Assembly: GCA_003331425.1 (NCBI GenBank)
Contig: QOOS01000013.1
Span: 1-33,308, forward strand
Length of the DNA: 33,308 nucleotides
DNA from: Candidatus Nitrosopumilus sp.
GTDB taxonomy: Archaea > Thermoproteota > Nitrososphaeria > Nitrososphaerales > Nitrosopumilaceae
Direction of reading: 5' to 3'
The position numbers were made by a program, and so were the translations under genes. The stretch's first letter is position 1. Each line of letters opens with the position of its first letter. Under the pieces are notes generated by a model that saw nothing but the letters and a program-made list of their open reading frames with translations, did not search any database and had not been told where the DNA came from. Below are positions 23,789 to 32,563 of this stretch, one piece after another.

Positions 23789-25117
23789 GTGAATAAAGAA
23801 TCTGTTTTAAATATTGGATTTGATGATACTGATTCTCCTACTGGAATGTGTACCACTTTTCTAGCCTACAAAATTGTTGATTTACTACAAAAACAGAAAA
23901 CAGAATTTCTTGATTTTCCAAAATTAATTCGATTTAATCCTAATATTCCATGGAAAACCCGTGGAAATGGAGCTGTTTCTTTAAAAATTAAGACCAATCA
24001 GCCTTCAAAAATTAAAAAACAGATTAAAAATTTAGTTTCAAAATATTCTGATACTAAAAATGGTGCTAATCCTGGTTTGGTATTTTTTGAAAATGATATA
24101 ATTCCTTCTGAATTTACAAAATTTAGTAATCTCGCTTTATGGCAATTAATTAATCGAAACAATGCTAAAAAATTTGTTAAAAAAAATAATCTTGATTTTT
24201 ACTATGAGGGTAATGGTCAGGGATTAATTGGTGCAATTAGTGCAATTGGATATGATTTTTCTGATCATACTTTAGAATTATTAAGCTATAGAAAAAAAAG
24301 TAAATTTGGAAAAGAAAGAATTATTTCTGCAGAGAGTGTAAAAAAAATGCAAGAAAATACTTTTCCATATACATTCAATAGTTTTGATACAAAAAAAAGT
24401 CGAGTTTTAATTACACCTCATGGACCTGATCCTGTTTTTTATGGAGTAAGAGGTGAGAATGTAGATTCGTTGGTTACTGCAACTAAAATTCTACAAAGTA
24501 ATGAAAAATTAGATGGATACATGATTTTTAAATCTAATCAAGGTACTGGTGATCATTTAAAAAATGAATTAAATTCTGAAACTATGAAACCTTATGCTTC
24601 TGGGACACTAATTGGAATTGTCTCTAATGCCCCAAAAATCGTAAAAGGTGGGCATGTATTTTTTACAGTTACTTCTAAAAATCATGAATTTTGGTGTGCT
24701 GTGTATAAGGAAACAGGGATTTCTACAATTGCTTCTAATCTAATAATTGGTGATAAAATTTCAGTTGGTGGAGGAGTTAGAAAAGCATCAAAAAATTTTC
24801 CCCGAATAATAAATCTTGAATTTATCAAAATCATCTCTCTTAAAAAAAATCTATCAGAAACTAATCCCATTTGTAAAAAATGTAATAAAAAAATGAAATC
24901 TAAAGGACGTAATCAAGGATTTCGATGTATAAAATGTGGTGCTAAAAATTTGAAAAAAACAACTATAGAAATTCCTAGAAAAATCAAAAAACAGCTGTAT
25001 ATTCCTAAAATTTCTGCTCATAGACACCTAACACGACCTTTACAGAGAACTGGAAAAACCAACAAAACTATTGCCTTTGATAACTCTCAATCTTGGTTTT
25101 GTGTTTATGAAAAATAA
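23789..25117 (+). CDS. tiaS: tRNA(Ile2) 2-agmatinylcytidine synthetase TiaS
   Basis: A 442-residue enzyme that attaches agmatine to C34 of the CAU-anticodon tRNA-Ile2 so that it reads AUA. The N-terminal 'IGFDDTDSPTGMCTTFLAY' (9-27) is the catalytic kinase-like motif, followed by 'RFNPNIPWKTRGNGAVSLKI', then 'EGNGQGLIGAISAIGYDF', 'TPHGPDPVFYGVRGENV' and 'SNQGTGDHL'. The OB-fold region contains 'YASGTLIGIVSNAPK', and a C-terminal zinc ribbon has 'CKKCNKKMKSKGRNQGFRC' and 'CGAK'. The start is GTG. The stop codon is 1 nt from the convergent tRNA gene, itself a CAU tRNA, but the initiator rather than Ile2. Confidence 0.95.
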   Translation: MNKESVLNIGFDDTDSPTGMCTTFLAYKIVDLLQKQKTEFLDFPKLIRFNPNIPWKTRGNGAVSLKIKTNQPSKIKKQIKNLVSKYSDTKNGANPGLVFFENDIIPSEFTKFSNLALWQLINRNNAKKFVKKNNLDFYYEGNGQGLIGAISAIGYDFSDHTLELLSYRKKSKFGKERIISAESVKKMQENTFPYTFNSFDTKKSRVLITPHGPDPVFYGVRGENVDSLVTATKILQSNEKLDGYMIFKSNQGTGDHLKNELNSETMKPYASGTLIGIVSNAPKIVKGGHVFFTVTSKNHEFWCAVYKETGISTIASNLIIGDKISVGGGVRKASKNFPRIINLEFIKIISLKKNLSETNPICKKCNKKMKSKGRNQGFRCIKCGAKNLKKTTIEIPRKIKKQLYIPKISAHRHLTRPLQRTGKTNKTIAFDNSQSWFCVYEK

Positions 25118-25118
25118 G

Positions 25119-25193
25119 TAGCGGGGAGTAGATTTGAACTACTGAACTGCGGGTTATGAGCCCGCCGGGATGACCTGGCTTCCCCACCCCGCT
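25119..25193 (-). tRNA. Initiator tRNA-Met (anticodon CAT)
   Basis: A 75-nt cloverleaf on the minus strand: acceptor AGCGGGG/CCCCGCT, D arm GGGA/TCCC with loop AGCCAGGTCA, anticodon arm GCGGG-CTCATAA-CCCGC, variable AGTTC, T arm AGTAG-TTCAAAT-CTACT, discriminator A. The A1:U72 pair at the acceptor end and the three G:C pairs next to the CAT loop mark it as the initiator rather than elongator Met or Ile2. CCA is not encoded. No intron is present. A GTATATAC box upstream places transcription almost exactly at the mature 5' end. Confidence 0.95.
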
Positions 25194-25214
25194 GAACCTA
25201 AATAAAGTTCAACG

Positions 25215-25222
25215 GTATATAC
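25215..25222 (-). promoter_or_regulatory. TATA box for tRNA-iMet
   Basis: GTATATAC, self-complementary, centred about 25-26 nt before the first base of the tRNA. The predicted start falls at or within a few bases of the mature 5' end. Confidence 0.55.
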
Positions 25223-25274
25223 GCTTTATCCAATCTTTGAAAGTAATTAATAGGATTTTAAAAGATAATTTTTT

Positions 25275-26372
25275 ATGAATAAAAAAATTCAAGTCGCTGC
25301 AATTAGTGGTGCCATTTTATTTTCAATATTCGTTTTAACTTCTTCAGATAATGAAACATCAATTCCATTACCAAAACCAAACTCATATTCAGAAAATGAT
25401 GCTGTAATGATTTTAGCTGAAAATCTTGATAAGCCTCGTGCAATAGCTGTTTACGATAATAGAATTTTTGTTACTGAAAAAGGTGGTACAATTAGAGTAA
25501 TTGAAAATGATCAATTATTAGAATCACCTTTAGCTACATTTCGTACACCTAATGTATTTGATGGAGGATTATTGGGAATTACAGTACATCCAAATTTTTC
25601 TAATAATAATTTTCTATATGTCTTCTTGACATATGAAGAAAATGGAAATTTGTGGAATAAAGTTTTGAGAATTACTGAAGAAAACAATAAGTTAAAAGAT
25701 GTTGAAATAATAATTGATAAAATTCCTGGTTCCTCTTTCTATAATGGTGGTTTTCTAAAATTTGGACCTGACGGAAAATTATATGTTGGAACAGGTACTG
25801 TTTCAGATGATTCACATTTACCTCAAGATATCAATTCCTTAGCAGGAAAAATTTTACGATTAAATGATGATGGTACAATTCCAAGTGATAATCCATTTAC
25901 AAATTCACCAGTTTATTCATTGGGACATAGACATACACAAGGAATGACTTGGGATGATCAAAATAATTTGTATGTAGCAGAATTTGGACCTGAAAAAAAT
26001 GATGAAATAAATCTAATTAAATCTGGAAAAAATTATGGATGGCCTGAACAACAATGTACTGGAAGTGATGATTTTGAAAATGCAATCTTATGTTATGATC
26101 CTAGCATAGAGCCTGGAGGAATTTTATTTTATTCTGGAGATAAAATAAATTTTGAATCCAAATTTATTTTGGCTTCAATGCGCGCTTCTAATCTTTATCA
26201 AGTTGATTTTGAGGAAGGATTAAGCTCTCAAAAATCAATTCTTAGTGGAAATGGAAGAATTCGTGATGTGGTTGAGGGTGCCGATGGTAGTATCTATGTA
26301 ATTACTTCAAATACTGATGGAAAAGGTTTTCCAGATAGATTGGATGATAGATTATTGAGGATATTGAAATAA
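25275..26372 (+). CDS. Secreted sGDH-like (glucose/sorbosone dehydrogenase) quinoprotein
   Basis: A 365-residue beta-propeller protein of the soluble PQQ-glucose/sorbosone dehydrogenase family. An N-terminal hydrophobic helix ('VAAISGAILFSIFVLTSS', about 7-24) after two lysines looks like a signal peptide or anchor. Propeller landmarks are 'NLDKPRAIAVYDNRIFVTEK', 'GLLGITVHPNFSNNNFLYVF', 'GGFLKFGPDGKLYVGTG', 'SLGHRHTQGMTWDDQNNLYV' and 'FGPEKNDEINLIKSGKNYGW'; the last matches the 'GPNSDDEINLI..G.NYGWP' signature of sGDH. The sugar substrate is unknown. No PQQ-synthesis pathway is visible here, so the cofactor would have to be scavenged, or the protein may not use PQQ. The gene ends 1 nt before hmgA. 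Confidence 0.85.
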   Translation: MNKKIQVAAISGAILFSIFVLTSSDNETSIPLPKPNSYSENDAVMILAENLDKPRAIAVYDNRIFVTEKGGTIRVIENDQLLESPLATFRTPNVFDGGLLGITVHPNFSNNNFLYVFLTYEENGNLWNKVLRITEENNKLKDVEIIIDKIPGSSFYNGGFLKFGPDGKLYVGTGTVSDDSHLPQDINSLAGKILRLNDDGTIPSDNPFTNSPVYSLGHRHTQGMTWDDQNNLYVAEFGPEKNDEINLIKSGKNYGWPEQQCTGSDDFENAILCYDPSIEPGGILFYSGDKINFESKFILASMRASNLYQVDFEEGLSSQKSILSGNGRIRDVVEGADGSIYVITSNTDGKGFPDRLDDRLLRILK

Positions 26373-26373
26373 A

Positions 26374-27630
26374 ATGCCTGACTCATCTATTTCCAAATTT
26401 TTTGAAAAATCTAGAAAAGATAGATTAGAAATCATTGGAAATTTTGCAAATCTTTCTGAAGATGAATTAAATACATTAGAAAACATGAATGGTGGAATTT
26501 CTTTTGATAAAGCTGATAAAATGATAGAAAATGCAATTGGAACTTTTTCATTGCCTTTAGGTATCGCAACAAATTTTAAAATTAACAACAAAGATTATGT
26601 GGTTCCAATGGTTATTGAGGAACCCTCTGTAATTGCAGCTGCATCAAAAGGTGCTAAAATTGCACGAATTAAAGGAGGTTTTGAAGTGACTGCAGATGAA
26701 TCGTATAGTATTGGTCAAATCCAAATTTTGAATACTGATACAAATATTGCAATCAAAAAAATTAACGAACAAACTGATGAAATTTTAAAATTAGCAAATT
26801 CAAAGAGTAACACTTTATCAAAAATGAATAAGGGTGCAAAAGAAATCATGTGTAAAGAAATTGATACACCATCTGGCAGTATGTTGATTGTAGAATTATT
26901 AATTGATGTTGGAGATGCAATGGGCGCAAATGTTACAAATACAATGTGTGAAGCAGTTTCACCTCTTATAGAAAAAATTACAGGTGGAAAGGCATTACTT
27001 AGAATTTTATCAAATTATTCTACTAGACGTATGGTAAAAGCAAAAGCTATTTTTGAAAAAGAATCTGTAGGTGGTGAAAATGTTGTAGATAATATCATTT
27101 TAGCATATGAATTTGCAGATAATGATGTCTATCGTGCAGTTACTCATAATAAAGGAATTATGAATGGAATTATTTCAGTTGCAAATGCTGTTGGTCAAGA
27201 TAGTAGAGCAATTGAAGCTGCTGCAAATGCATATGCTGCAATTTCAGGAAAATACCGTTCATTAAGTAAATGGAGTAAAGATGATGATGGTAATTTGGTT
27301 GGTATTTTAGAAATTCCTCTTTCTGTTGGAATTGTTGGCGGAATTGCTAATGTACATCCAGTAGCTAAAATTTGTGCAAAAATACTCAATGTGGAATCTG
27401 CTCAAGAACTTGCATGTGTTATGACTGCAACAGGATTGGCACAAAATTATAGTGCAATTAGAGCTCTATCTACAGAAGGAATTCAAAAGGGTCACATGAG
27501 ACTACATGCACGAAATCTAGCAGCAGCAGCAGGTGCCACTACTGAACAAATTGATCTTATTGTTGAAAAAATGGTTCAAGCTAATTCAATTTCACTTGAT
27601 AAAGCTAAAGAATTGCTTCATCAAATTTAA
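26374..27630 (+). CDS. hmgA: HMG-CoA reductase, class II type
   Basis: A 418-residue hydroxymethylglutaryl-CoA reductase that makes mevalonate for isoprenoid membrane lipids. It fits the class II (Pseudomonas mevalonii-like) pattern: 'ENAIGTFSLPLGIATNF' (52-68), 'PMVIEEPSVIAAASKGAK' (78-95) with catalytic Glu83, 'GDAMGANVTNTMCE' (180-193), Lys260 in 'THNKGIMNG', 'AVGQDSRA' with Asp276, and His374 in 'KGHMRLHARN'. There is no membrane domain. Class II enzymes in archaea are thought to come from bacteria and are scattered among lineages. It starts 1 nt after the sGDH-like gene, so the two probably share a transcript despite unrelated roles. Confidence 0.92.
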   Translation: MPDSSISKFFEKSRKDRLEIIGNFANLSEDELNTLENMNGGISFDKADKMIENAIGTFSLPLGIATNFKINNKDYVVPMVIEEPSVIAAASKGAKIARIKGGFEVTADESYSIGQIQILNTDTNIAIKKINEQTDEILKLANSKSNTLSKMNKGAKEIMCKEIDTPSGSMLIVELLIDVGDAMGANVTNTMCEAVSPLIEKITGGKALLRILSNYSTRRMVKAKAIFEKESVGGENVVDNIILAYEFADNDVYRAVTHNKGIMNGIISVANAVGQDSRAIEAAANAYAAISGKYRSLSKWSKDDDGNLVGILEIPLSVGIVGGIANVHPVAKICAKILNVESAQELACVMTATGLAQNYSAIRALSTEGIQKGHMRLHARNLAAAAGATTEQIDLIVEKMVQANSISLDKAKELLHQI

Positions 27631-27636
27631 ACATCC

Positions 27637-27645
27637 TATTATATA
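27637..27645 (+). promoter_or_regulatory. TATA box of the histidine operon
   Basis: TATTATATA, centred about 23-29 nt before the two possible hisG start codons (27664 and 27670). It is the only strong promoter-like element before the his genes. Confidence 0.5.
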
Positions 27646-27663
27646 GCTAAAAAGTGAAAACTA

Positions 27664-28647
27664 ATGAAAATGTCTGATGTGAAATTTGCAATACCTAAAG
27701 GAAGTTTAGAAGATGCTACATTCAAGCTTCTTGAAAAGTCTTGGACAAAAGTAAACAGAAAAAGTAGAACTTATCGTGTTTATCTAGATGATCCTACAAT
27801 TATTATGAAAATGCTACGTCCACAAGAAATCCCAACTCTAGTTTCTGAAGGATTGTATGATGTTGGAATTACTGGAAAAGATTGGGTCGGTGAAACTAAT
27901 TCTGATGTTGAACCTATTCTTGATTTAGAATATGGAAAAATTAGACTTGTAATTGCATTTCCTGACAAATATAGTTACAAAAACCTGGATGCTATGATTG
28001 CTGATTACGGTAAAAAGAAAAAAACTCTAAGAATATCCTCTGAATATTTGACAACAGCTTCAAAATTTATCAAAAGTTTAAAATCCTATCAAAAATATTA
28101 CGGTAAAAAGGATCCACTAATTGTTACTCCTTGGATGAGATTAGGAAATAATAAAGATGTTCAAATTCATTTATCATTTGGAGCAACTGAAGCAAAACCT
28201 CCTGAAGATGTGGATGCAATTATGGATGTAACTGAAACTGGAACAACTCTAAAACAAAATAAATTAAAAATTGTTGATGAAGTGTTAACTTCAACTGCAC
28301 ATTTGATAATTAACAAAAAATCATTAAAAGATCCAAAAAAACGTGAAAAGATTTTTGATATTATTACATTAATGCGAGGTGCAGTTAATGGAAGAAAATA
28401 TTTACACATCTATCTTAACGTTGAAGAAAAAAATCTGAAAAAACTTTTATCTCAAATGCCTTCTTTAAAGAGACCTACTATTAGTCCTCTTAGTGAAGAC
28501 GGTTGGTTTGGAGTTAACACTGTAATTAAAAAAGAGGAATTTCACAAACTTGTTCCTAAATTAAGAAAAATTGCTCAAGGATTAGTTGTTCATGAACCTC
28601 GTCAAATATTAGAACTAGAAGAAATTAAACGCGACGAAGAAAATTGA
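27664..28647 (+). CDS. hisG: ATP phosphoribosyltransferase (long form)
   Basis: A 327-residue enzyme for the first step of histidine synthesis, coupling ATP and PRPP. The catalytic domain begins 'VKFAIPKGSLEDATFKLLEK', then 'LRPQEIPTLVSEGLYDVGIT' and 'GKDWVGE'; the PRPP loop is 'DAIMDVTETGTTLKQNKLKI'. The C-terminal regulatory ACT-like domain (about 225-310, 'YLHIYLNVEEKNLKKLLSQM', 'GWFGVNTVIKKEEFHKLVPK') marks the long HisG_L form, so no HisZ partner is needed and histidine feedback is expected. The start could be ATG 27664 or the ATG six bases later. It heads the operon and its stop overlaps the next start. Confidence 0.95.
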   Translation: MKMSDVKFAIPKGSLEDATFKLLEKSWTKVNRKSRTYRVYLDDPTIIMKMLRPQEIPTLVSEGLYDVGITGKDWVGETNSDVEPILDLEYGKIRLVIAFPDKYSYKNLDAMIADYGKKKKTLRISSEYLTTASKFIKSLKSYQKYYGKKDPLIVTPWMRLGNNKDVQIHLSFGATEAKPPEDVDAIMDVTETGTTLKQNKLKIVDEVLTSTAHLIINKKSLKDPKKREKIFDIITLMRGAVNGRKYLHIYLNVEEKNLKKLLSQMPSLKRPTISPLSEDGWFGVNTVIKKEEFHKLVPKLRKIAQGLVVHEPRQILELEEIKRDEEN

Positions 28648-29915
28648 TGAAAATCCATAAAGTAACAAATATTGAACAATTTGTTGCAAAGATCATTCCA
28701 AAACAGGCTCAAAATAATAAAACCATAGTTGAAACTATAATAAAAAATGTTCAAAAAAACGGTGATTCTTCAGTAAAAAAATATGAAAAAAAATTTACTG
28801 GTGCAGCTATTTCTAATTTACGAGTTTCTAAAAGTGAAATCAAAAATGCATACTCTAAGGTATCAAAAAACGAAATTACTGCATTAAAGTTATCAAAAAA
28901 TAAGGTTGAAAAAACAGAATCTGTAATTAAAAATATTTTCAAGGATAAAAAAATTAATCAAGATGGAGTTCAAATCTTAAAAAAATTTATTCCGATTCAA
29001 AGTACTGGATGTTATATCCCAGGTGGTCTTGCTAGATACCCAAGCTCTGTCATTATGTCTGTAATTCCAGCAAAAGTTGCTGGTGTTAAAAGAATAGTAG
29101 TTGTATCTCCTCCAAATTCTAATGGTAAAATTGATCCACTAACAATTGTAGCTGCAGATATTTGTGGTGCTACTGAAATCTATAAGACTGGTGGTGTACA
29201 GGCAATTGCTGCTTTATCATATGGTACAAAATCAATTTTAAAAGTAGATAAAATTGTTGGACCTGGCGGTGCATTTGTAACATTAGCAAAATCATCAGTT
29301 AGTGATAATACTGGAATTGATATGCTTGCAGGTCCTACTGAATTAGGAATTATTGCCGATAATTCAGCTAATCCTGAATACATAGCTCTTGATTTAATTT
29401 CACAAGCAGAACATAGTAGTGATACTTTTTGTTATTTAATTACAAATTCTGAAAAAACTGCAAAACTTGTAAATCAAACAATTTCAAAACTATTGCCAAC
29501 AATTCAAAGACAGGATTTGGTTAAATCTAGTTTATCTAAAAATGGATTTATTGCTGTTTGTAAAAATAATTCTGATATGATAAAATTAATTAATTATTTG
29601 GCTCCTGAACACCTACAAATTATGACTAAAAATGCAAAATCAATGTCCTCAAAAATCACTTCTTCTGGATTAGTTTTACTTGGTAATTATTCTCCATCTT
29701 CTGCAAGTGATTACTTGCTAGGCTCAAATCACATACTTCCTACAAATGGCTTTGGAAAAATTCGTGGTTCACTATCTGTAATCGATTTTATTAAAATCAA
29801 TACAGAGGTAATTGCTTCAAAAACATCATTGTCTAAAATTTCAAAACACCTTGATACATTAACTTCTGCAGAAGGATTGCCTAATCACTATCAGGCAGTG
29901 AGAGGTAGATTATGA
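28647..29915 (+). CDS. hisD: Histidinol dehydrogenase
   Basis: About 422 residues of the zinc enzyme that oxidises histidinol to histidine in two NAD+-dependent steps. 'YIPGGLARYPSSVIMSVIPA', 'KTGGVQAIAALSYGTKSI', 'VDKIVGPGGAFV', 'LAGPTELGIIAD', 'DLISQAEHSSDTFCYLIT' (with zinc ligands), 'NYLAPEHLQIM' and the C-terminal 'EGLPNHYQAVRGRL' are all family motifs. I chose ATG at 28647, which overlaps the hisG stop by one base; a TTG directly before it would add one residue. It overlaps hisC by 4 nt (ATGA). Confidence 0.95.
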   Translation: MKIHKVTNIEQFVAKIIPKQAQNNKTIVETIIKNVQKNGDSSVKKYEKKFTGAAISNLRVSKSEIKNAYSKVSKNEITALKLSKNKVEKTESVIKNIFKDKKINQDGVQILKKFIPIQSTGCYIPGGLARYPSSVIMSVIPAKVAGVKRIVVVSPPNSNGKIDPLTIVAADICGATEIYKTGGVQAIAALSYGTKSILKVDKIVGPGGAFVTLAKSSVSDNTGIDMLAGPTELGIIADNSANPEYIALDLISQAEHSSDTFCYLITNSEKTAKLVNQTISKLLPTIQRQDLVKSSLSKNGFIAVCKNNSDMIKLINYLAPEHLQIMTKNAKSMSSKITSSGLVLLGNYSPSSASDYLLGSNHILPTNGFGKIRGSLSVIDFIKINTEVIASKTSLSKISKHLDTLTSAEGLPNHYQAVRGRL

Positions 29916-30985
29916 TGAAGAAAAACTGGTTTGATTCTAAAGTACAGGAATTTTCTTCAATTGGAGGATATCAAAAACCAGAATTAAATGAAAATTCTCT
30001 AAAACTTGATTCAAATGAAAATTATGTTTTATCAAAACAATTTCAAAATGATATTGTATCAGGAGCTAGAAAAAATTCTGATGTAAGAGAATATCCTCTT
30101 GGCGGGGTTGAAAGACTAATTCAAATGATTTCTAAGTTTGTAAAAGTACCTTCATCTATGATTGGGATTGGAAATGGTTCTGATCAAATTTTAGATTTAA
30201 TTTTATCAAATTTTGCATCAAAACAAACTAAAGTTCTTACATCAAATCCAACTTTTGGTTTTTTTGAAGAACGATGTAAATTATATTCAATTCCACTAAT
30301 CAGAATTCCATTTTCTAATGAAATGAAATTAGATGTTGAAGAATTTATTAAAGAATCAAAAAACGCTGATATTCTATATCTTGATTCACCAAATAATCCA
30401 ACTGGCTTTCAATTTTCTAAAATAGAGATTAAAAAATTAATCAAATCTTTTGAAGGTATGATCATTATTGATGAAGCATATGGTGAATTTTCTGACTATT
30501 CTCTTTCTAGTTTAGTTAAAACTCAAAATAACTTAATCGTAGTTAGAACCTTGTCAAAATCTTTTGGAATGGCTGGTCTACGCTTGGGTTATTTTGTCGC
30601 AAACAAAAAATTCACTGATGCATTTCTAAATGTCTTACAATACCCATATCCTCTTAGTACAATAACAATTGAATCTGGAATTTTAGCCTTAGAAAAAGTA
30701 AATTTGATGGAAAATGCAGTAAAAACCATCAAAGCTGAAAGACAAAGAATTATTGAAACATTACAAAAATTTGATGCCTTTGAAGTCTTTGATTCCAAGG
30801 CTAATTTTGTATTATTTGACGCACATAGTTCCTACAAGCGAGTATATTCAGCATTATCTGAACAAGGAATTTCTATTAGAAAATTGGGTAAAATAGGAAA
30901 TCATGATGGATGTCTTAGAGTTACAATTGGAACAAAAGAAATGAATTCAAAATTTTTACTGGCTATTCGTGATTATTTGGGATGA
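29912..30985 (+). CDS. hisC: Histidinol-phosphate aminotransferase
   Basis: A 357-residue fold-type I PLP enzyme that transaminates imidazole acetol phosphate to histidinol phosphate. 'KLDSNENYVLSK' near the N-terminus, 'REYPLGGVERLI', 'IGIGNGSDQILDL', 'YLDSPNNPTGFQFSK', 'IIIDEAYGEFSDYS' and the PLP lysine Lys216 in 'RTLSKSFGMAGLRLGYFV' are all present. The length is typical. It differs clearly from the CobD-type paralogue in the cobalamin operon. It overlaps both its neighbours by 4 nt (ATGA junctions), including the HAD phosphatase gene that follows. Confidence 0.94.
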   Translation: MMKKNWFDSKVQEFSSIGGYQKPELNENSLKLDSNENYVLSKQFQNDIVSGARKNSDVREYPLGGVERLIQMISKFVKVPSSMIGIGNGSDQILDLILSNFASKQTKVLTSNPTFGFFEERCKLYSIPLIRIPFSNEMKLDVEEFIKESKNADILYLDSPNNPTGFQFSKIEIKKLIKSFEGMIIIDEAYGEFSDYSLSSLVKTQNNLIVVRTLSKSFGMAGLRLGYFVANKKFTDAFLNVLQYPYPLSTITIESGILALEKVNLMENAVKTIKAERQRIIETLQKFDAFEVFDSKANFVLFDAHSSYKRVYSALSEQGISIRKLGKIGNHDGCLRVTIGTKEMNSKFLLAIRDYLG

Positions 30986-31950
30986 CTTTAACACAAAAAT
31001 CAAAAGGTATCTATGTTGATGATTCATTTGATCCTACTACATTGGATAGTATAATTTTTGATTGTGATGGTGTATTAGTAGATATTACAAATTCTTATGA
31101 TCAAACAATAGTTAAAACAGCAAAATATGTTTTAGAAACTTTAGCAAAAATTAATGATTCAATTAAAATAGACTTCAAAATTATTGATGGTTTTAAATCC
31201 ACTGGTGGTTTTAATGACGAAGTTGATTTGACTTATGCTGCAATTCTTTCAATTGTTGCTGCAAAAAAATTAAAAAAAGATCAAACTGAATTTATCAATC
31301 TTGTAATAAATAATTCTGATTCAACAGGAATCAAATCTGTTGAGACTTTCATAAAAAATCAAGTTGATATATCTGAAATCATTGAACAATTATCTTATCC
31401 AGGTTCACACAAGGACAATATTTTATATCAAATATTTGATCAATTATTTTATGGACCAGAACTTTATTCAAAATTATTTAAAAATACATCAAAATTTTCT
31501 GAACCTGGTTTAATTGAAAATGATATTGTAATTTTTAACAATGATCTAGCTGATAAATTAGAAAATAAATTTCATAATCAAATTTCTATGGTAACTGGAA
31601 GAGGAAAAGAGTCTGTTAAATATTCATTAAAAAATCTACTTGATAAATTTGACTTGCAAAATTCAATGTTTTTAGAAGATGAACCAAGAGAGCTTGCAAA
31701 ACCTAATCCTCAATCACTTGTAAATTCTATCACTGGTATGAATAGCAAATCTTGTTTGTATGTTGGTGACTCTATGGAGGATTTCATTATGGCCAAAAAA
31801 GCCACAATTTTAGGTAATAGAACAACCTTTTGTGGAATAATTGGAACTAGTAAAAATCCTGAGGAAAAATTACAATTATTTGAGCAAAATGAGGCTATTC
31901 TTGTCCTCGATTCTATTAATTTACTACCAAAGGTATTAAATTTAGAATAA
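30982..31950 (+). CDS. HAD-superfamily phosphatase, candidate histidinol-phosphate phosphatase
   Basis: A 322-residue HAD phosphatase-like protein. Motif I is 'IIFDCDGVLVD' (nucleophile Asp27, acid Asp29), motif II 'SMVTGRGKESV', motif III the Lys of 'LAKPNPQSL', and motif IV 'YVGDSMEDFIMA'. A long helical cap (about residues 50-185, 'GGFNDEVDLTYAAILSIVAA', 'FDQLFYGPELYSKLF') separates motifs I and II. It lies inside the his operon, with a 4-nt overlap with hisC and 25 nt before hisB. Histidinol-phosphate phosphatase is the step missing from the other his genes here, so that is the best guess, but it rests on position. The cap is larger than that of simple HisB-N phosphatases. Confidence 0.8.
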   Translation: MTLTQKSKGIYVDDSFDPTTLDSIIFDCDGVLVDITNSYDQTIVKTAKYVLETLAKINDSIKIDFKIIDGFKSTGGFNDEVDLTYAAILSIVAAKKLKKDQTEFINLVINNSDSTGIKSVETFIKNQVDISEIIEQLSYPGSHKDNILYQIFDQLFYGPELYSKLFKNTSKFSEPGLIENDIVIFNNDLADKLENKFHNQISMVTGRGKESVKYSLKNLLDKFDLQNSMFLEDEPRELAKPNPQSLVNSITGMNSKSCLYVGDSMEDFIMAKKATILGNRTTFCGIIGTSKNPEEKLQLFEQNEAILVLDSINLLPKVLNLE

Positions 31951-31975
31951 ATCTATCAGATAATCTGTGGTAAAT

Positions 31976-32563
31976 ATGGCTCAAAGAAAAGCATCAATTA
32001 ATCGAAGTACAAAAGAAACTACCATTTCTGTATCTGTCAATCTTGATGGACAAGGAAATACTAGTATCAAAACTGGAATTAATTTTGTTGACCACTTGAT
32101 TACATCATTTGGAAAACATGGTATGATGGATCTTAAAGTAAATGCAAAGTCTAATGATGGAATTGAACACCACTTGATTGAAGATACTGCAATAACAATT
32201 GGTCTGGCCATTGATAAAGCACTAGGTTCTAGAAAAGGAATTACTAGATTTAGTTATGCTTCTGTACCTATGGATGAATCTTTAGCTGAAGCATCTATTG
32301 ATCTTGTAAAACGACCTTTTTCAAAATTGACTCTATCAATTAAACGAAGTAAAATTGAAAATGTATCTAAAGAAGATTTAGAACACTTTTTCCAATCACT
32401 ACTTCAAAATTTGAATAGCTGCATTCACCTTACTGTAAAGTATGGAGATAACGATCACCACAAAGTCGAATCTGCAATCAAATCTCTAGCAGTTGCATTT
32501 AGATCTGCATCATCATATGATAAAAAACAAAAAGGAATTCCAAGTACAAAAGGTTCAATGTAA
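31976..32563 (+). CDS. hisB: Imidazoleglycerol-phosphate dehydratase
   Basis: A 195-residue manganese enzyme that dehydrates imidazole glycerol phosphate. The metal-binding His clusters are '[12 protein letters not shown]', '[16 protein letters not shown]' and '[18 protein letters not shown]'; '[20 protein letters not shown]' is the usual core. It is the monofunctional form, without the HisB-N phosphatase fusion. I chose ATG 31976; an in-frame GTG at 31967 would add three residues. It overlaps hisH by one base (TAATG). Confidence 0.94.
   Translation: MAQRKASINRSTKETTISVSVNLDGQGNTSIKTGINFVDHLITSFGKHGMMDLKVNAKSNDGIEHHLIEDTAITIGLAIDKALGSRKGITRFSYASVPMDESLAEASIDLVKRPFSKLTLSIKRSKIENVSKEDLEHFFQSLLQNLNSCIHLTVKYGDNDHHKVESAIKSLAVAFRSASSYDKKQKGIPSTKGSM

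Noticed and set aside
25119-25193. tRNA-Ile2 as the partner of adjacent tiaS
   Set aside because: The anticodon is CAT, but the A1:U72 end and the GGG/CCC anticodon stem are initiator features; Ile2 must be elsewhere.
25215-25222. Short palindrome GTATATAC as an operator
   Set aside because: Its spacing from the tRNA fits a TATA box; a separate repressor site is not needed to explain it.
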